Assembly (NCBI GenBank): GCA_002690495.1 | Contig: NZEV01000021.1 | Span: 1 to 33,618 of the forward strand | Direction: 5' to 3' | DNA length: 33,618 bases | Origin: Legionellales bacterium | GTDB lineage: Bacteria; Pseudomonadota; Gammaproteobacteria; Comchoanobacterales; Comchoanobacteraceae | Part shown: positions 33,299-33,618 of the stretch, in pieces | Layout of the letters: the number at the start of each line of letters is the position of its first letter | How positions within the stretch are numbered: position 1 is the stretch's first letter | Notes under the pieces: generated by a model | The model's input: only the letters and a program-made list of their open reading frames with translations | The model's database searches: none | What the model was told of the DNA's origin: nothing | Program-made: the position numbers and the translations under genes

Positions 33299-33618
33299 AT
33301 GAGCCATATTCATTTCCCCGAAAGTGGATCCAAGATTACATTTGATAAAGCACAAGCAAAAATTGTCGTACCTAATGACCCAATGATACCTTACATTACA
33401 GGTGACGGCATTGGTATTGATATTACACCTGTTATGATTAAAGTGATTGATGCGGCAGTTGAAAAAGCTTACCAGGGCTCAAAAAAAATTAATTGGTTTG
33501 AAGTGTTTGCGGGTGAGCGTGGTGCTGAAAAATACGGTGACGATGGATGGCTTCCAGAAGAAACCTGTGAAATAATTAATGAATACAAAGTTGCAATAAA
33601 AGGACCTCTCACAACACC
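33299..33618 (+). CDS. icd: Isocitrate dehydrogenase (NADP), N-terminal part (cut by window edge)
   Basis: Oxidative decarboxylation of isocitrate in the TCA cycle. The right edge cuts the gene after 106 codons. The visible part aligns with E. coli Icd: PMIPYITGDGIGIDITP, VIDAAVEKAYQGSKKI, WFEVFAGERGAEKYG, DGWLPEET and VAIKGPLTTP. The catalytic and coenzyme-specificity residues lie beyond the edge. The start is the ATG at 33299 with GAGAG about 12 bases upstream. Divergence from mnmA recalls the E. coli mnmA-icd neighbourhood. Confidence 0.95.
   Translation, partial: MSHIHFPESGSKITFDKAQAKIVVPNDPMIPYITGDGIGIDITPVMIKVIDAAVEKAYQGSKKINWFEVFAGERGAEKYGDDGWLPEETCEIINEYKVAIKGPLTT

Noticed and set aside
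1-33618. Mobile elements, prophage, CRISPR, toxin-antitoxin or defence systems
   Set aside because: No direct repeats, transposase or integrase motifs, spacer arrays or recognisable defence genes were seen; gene order is conserved housekeeping throughout.

Overview
The window is a compact, AT-rich bacterial chromosome segment made almost entirely of housekeeping genes. Gene content and order point to a Gammaproteobacterium: rne|rluC-rpmF-plsX-fab-mltG-tmk-holB, miaB-ybeZ-ybeY-corC-lnt, gatCAB|mreBCD, trxB|ftsK-lolA-serS, dapA followed by a small lipoprotein, and mnmA|icd. Several traits suggest a streamlined, probably host-associated lineage, perhaps near Legionellales/Coxiellales: low GC, unusually short proteins, overlapping genes, and missing members of normally conserved clusters. 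That placement is inference; no marker seen here fixes it. I found no insertion sequence, prophage, CRISPR array or toxin-antitoxin pair.

Layout. 1-1092 (-): N-terminal part of RNase E, divergent from 1210-9562 (+), a long run for 23S pseudouridylation, ribosomal protein L32, phospholipid and fatty-acid synthesis (plsX, fabH, fabG, acpP, fabF), a HAD phosphatase-like protein, MltG, thymidylate kinase and a shortened DNA polymerase III delta-prime. 9545-14972 (-): miaB, phoH-like ybeZ, ybeY, corC, lnt and lptE in transcription order, covering tRNA and rRNA maturation and then lipoprotein/LPS export. 15003-15165 (-): a 38-residue lipoprotein gene and its 3' hairpin. 15206-19649 (-): gatC, gatA, gatB and an MFS transporter. 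19756-22505 (+): mreB, mreC, a short mreD and a lytic-transglycosylase-like lipoprotein. 22502-24553: an OxyR-like regulator (-), tRNA-Arg(ACG) (+) and trxB (-). 24654-29662 (+): ftsK, lolA, serS, dapA and a 55-residue lipoprotein in the bamC position. 29638-33171 (-): mnmA, an amino-acid permease and a zinc-type cation efflux protein. 33299 to the end (+): start of icd.

The genes cover envelope growth (fatty acids, lipoprotein acylation and sorting, LptE, a BamC-like lipoprotein, elongasome, PG-cleaving enzymes, DAP synthesis), translation (GatCAB, SerRS, MiaB, MnmA, YbeY, RluC, L32) and redox/metal homeostasis (OxyR-like, TrxB, cation efflux).

Most notable points: mnmA has a one-base frameshift between its only sensible ATG and its intact PP-loop; the gene after dapA looks like BamC reduced to its lipidated BamD-binding tail; HolB has lost its N-terminal nucleotide-binding fold; the OxyR-like protein keeps the peroxidatic but not the resolving cysteine; and all three convergent gene pairs overlap at their 3' ends.
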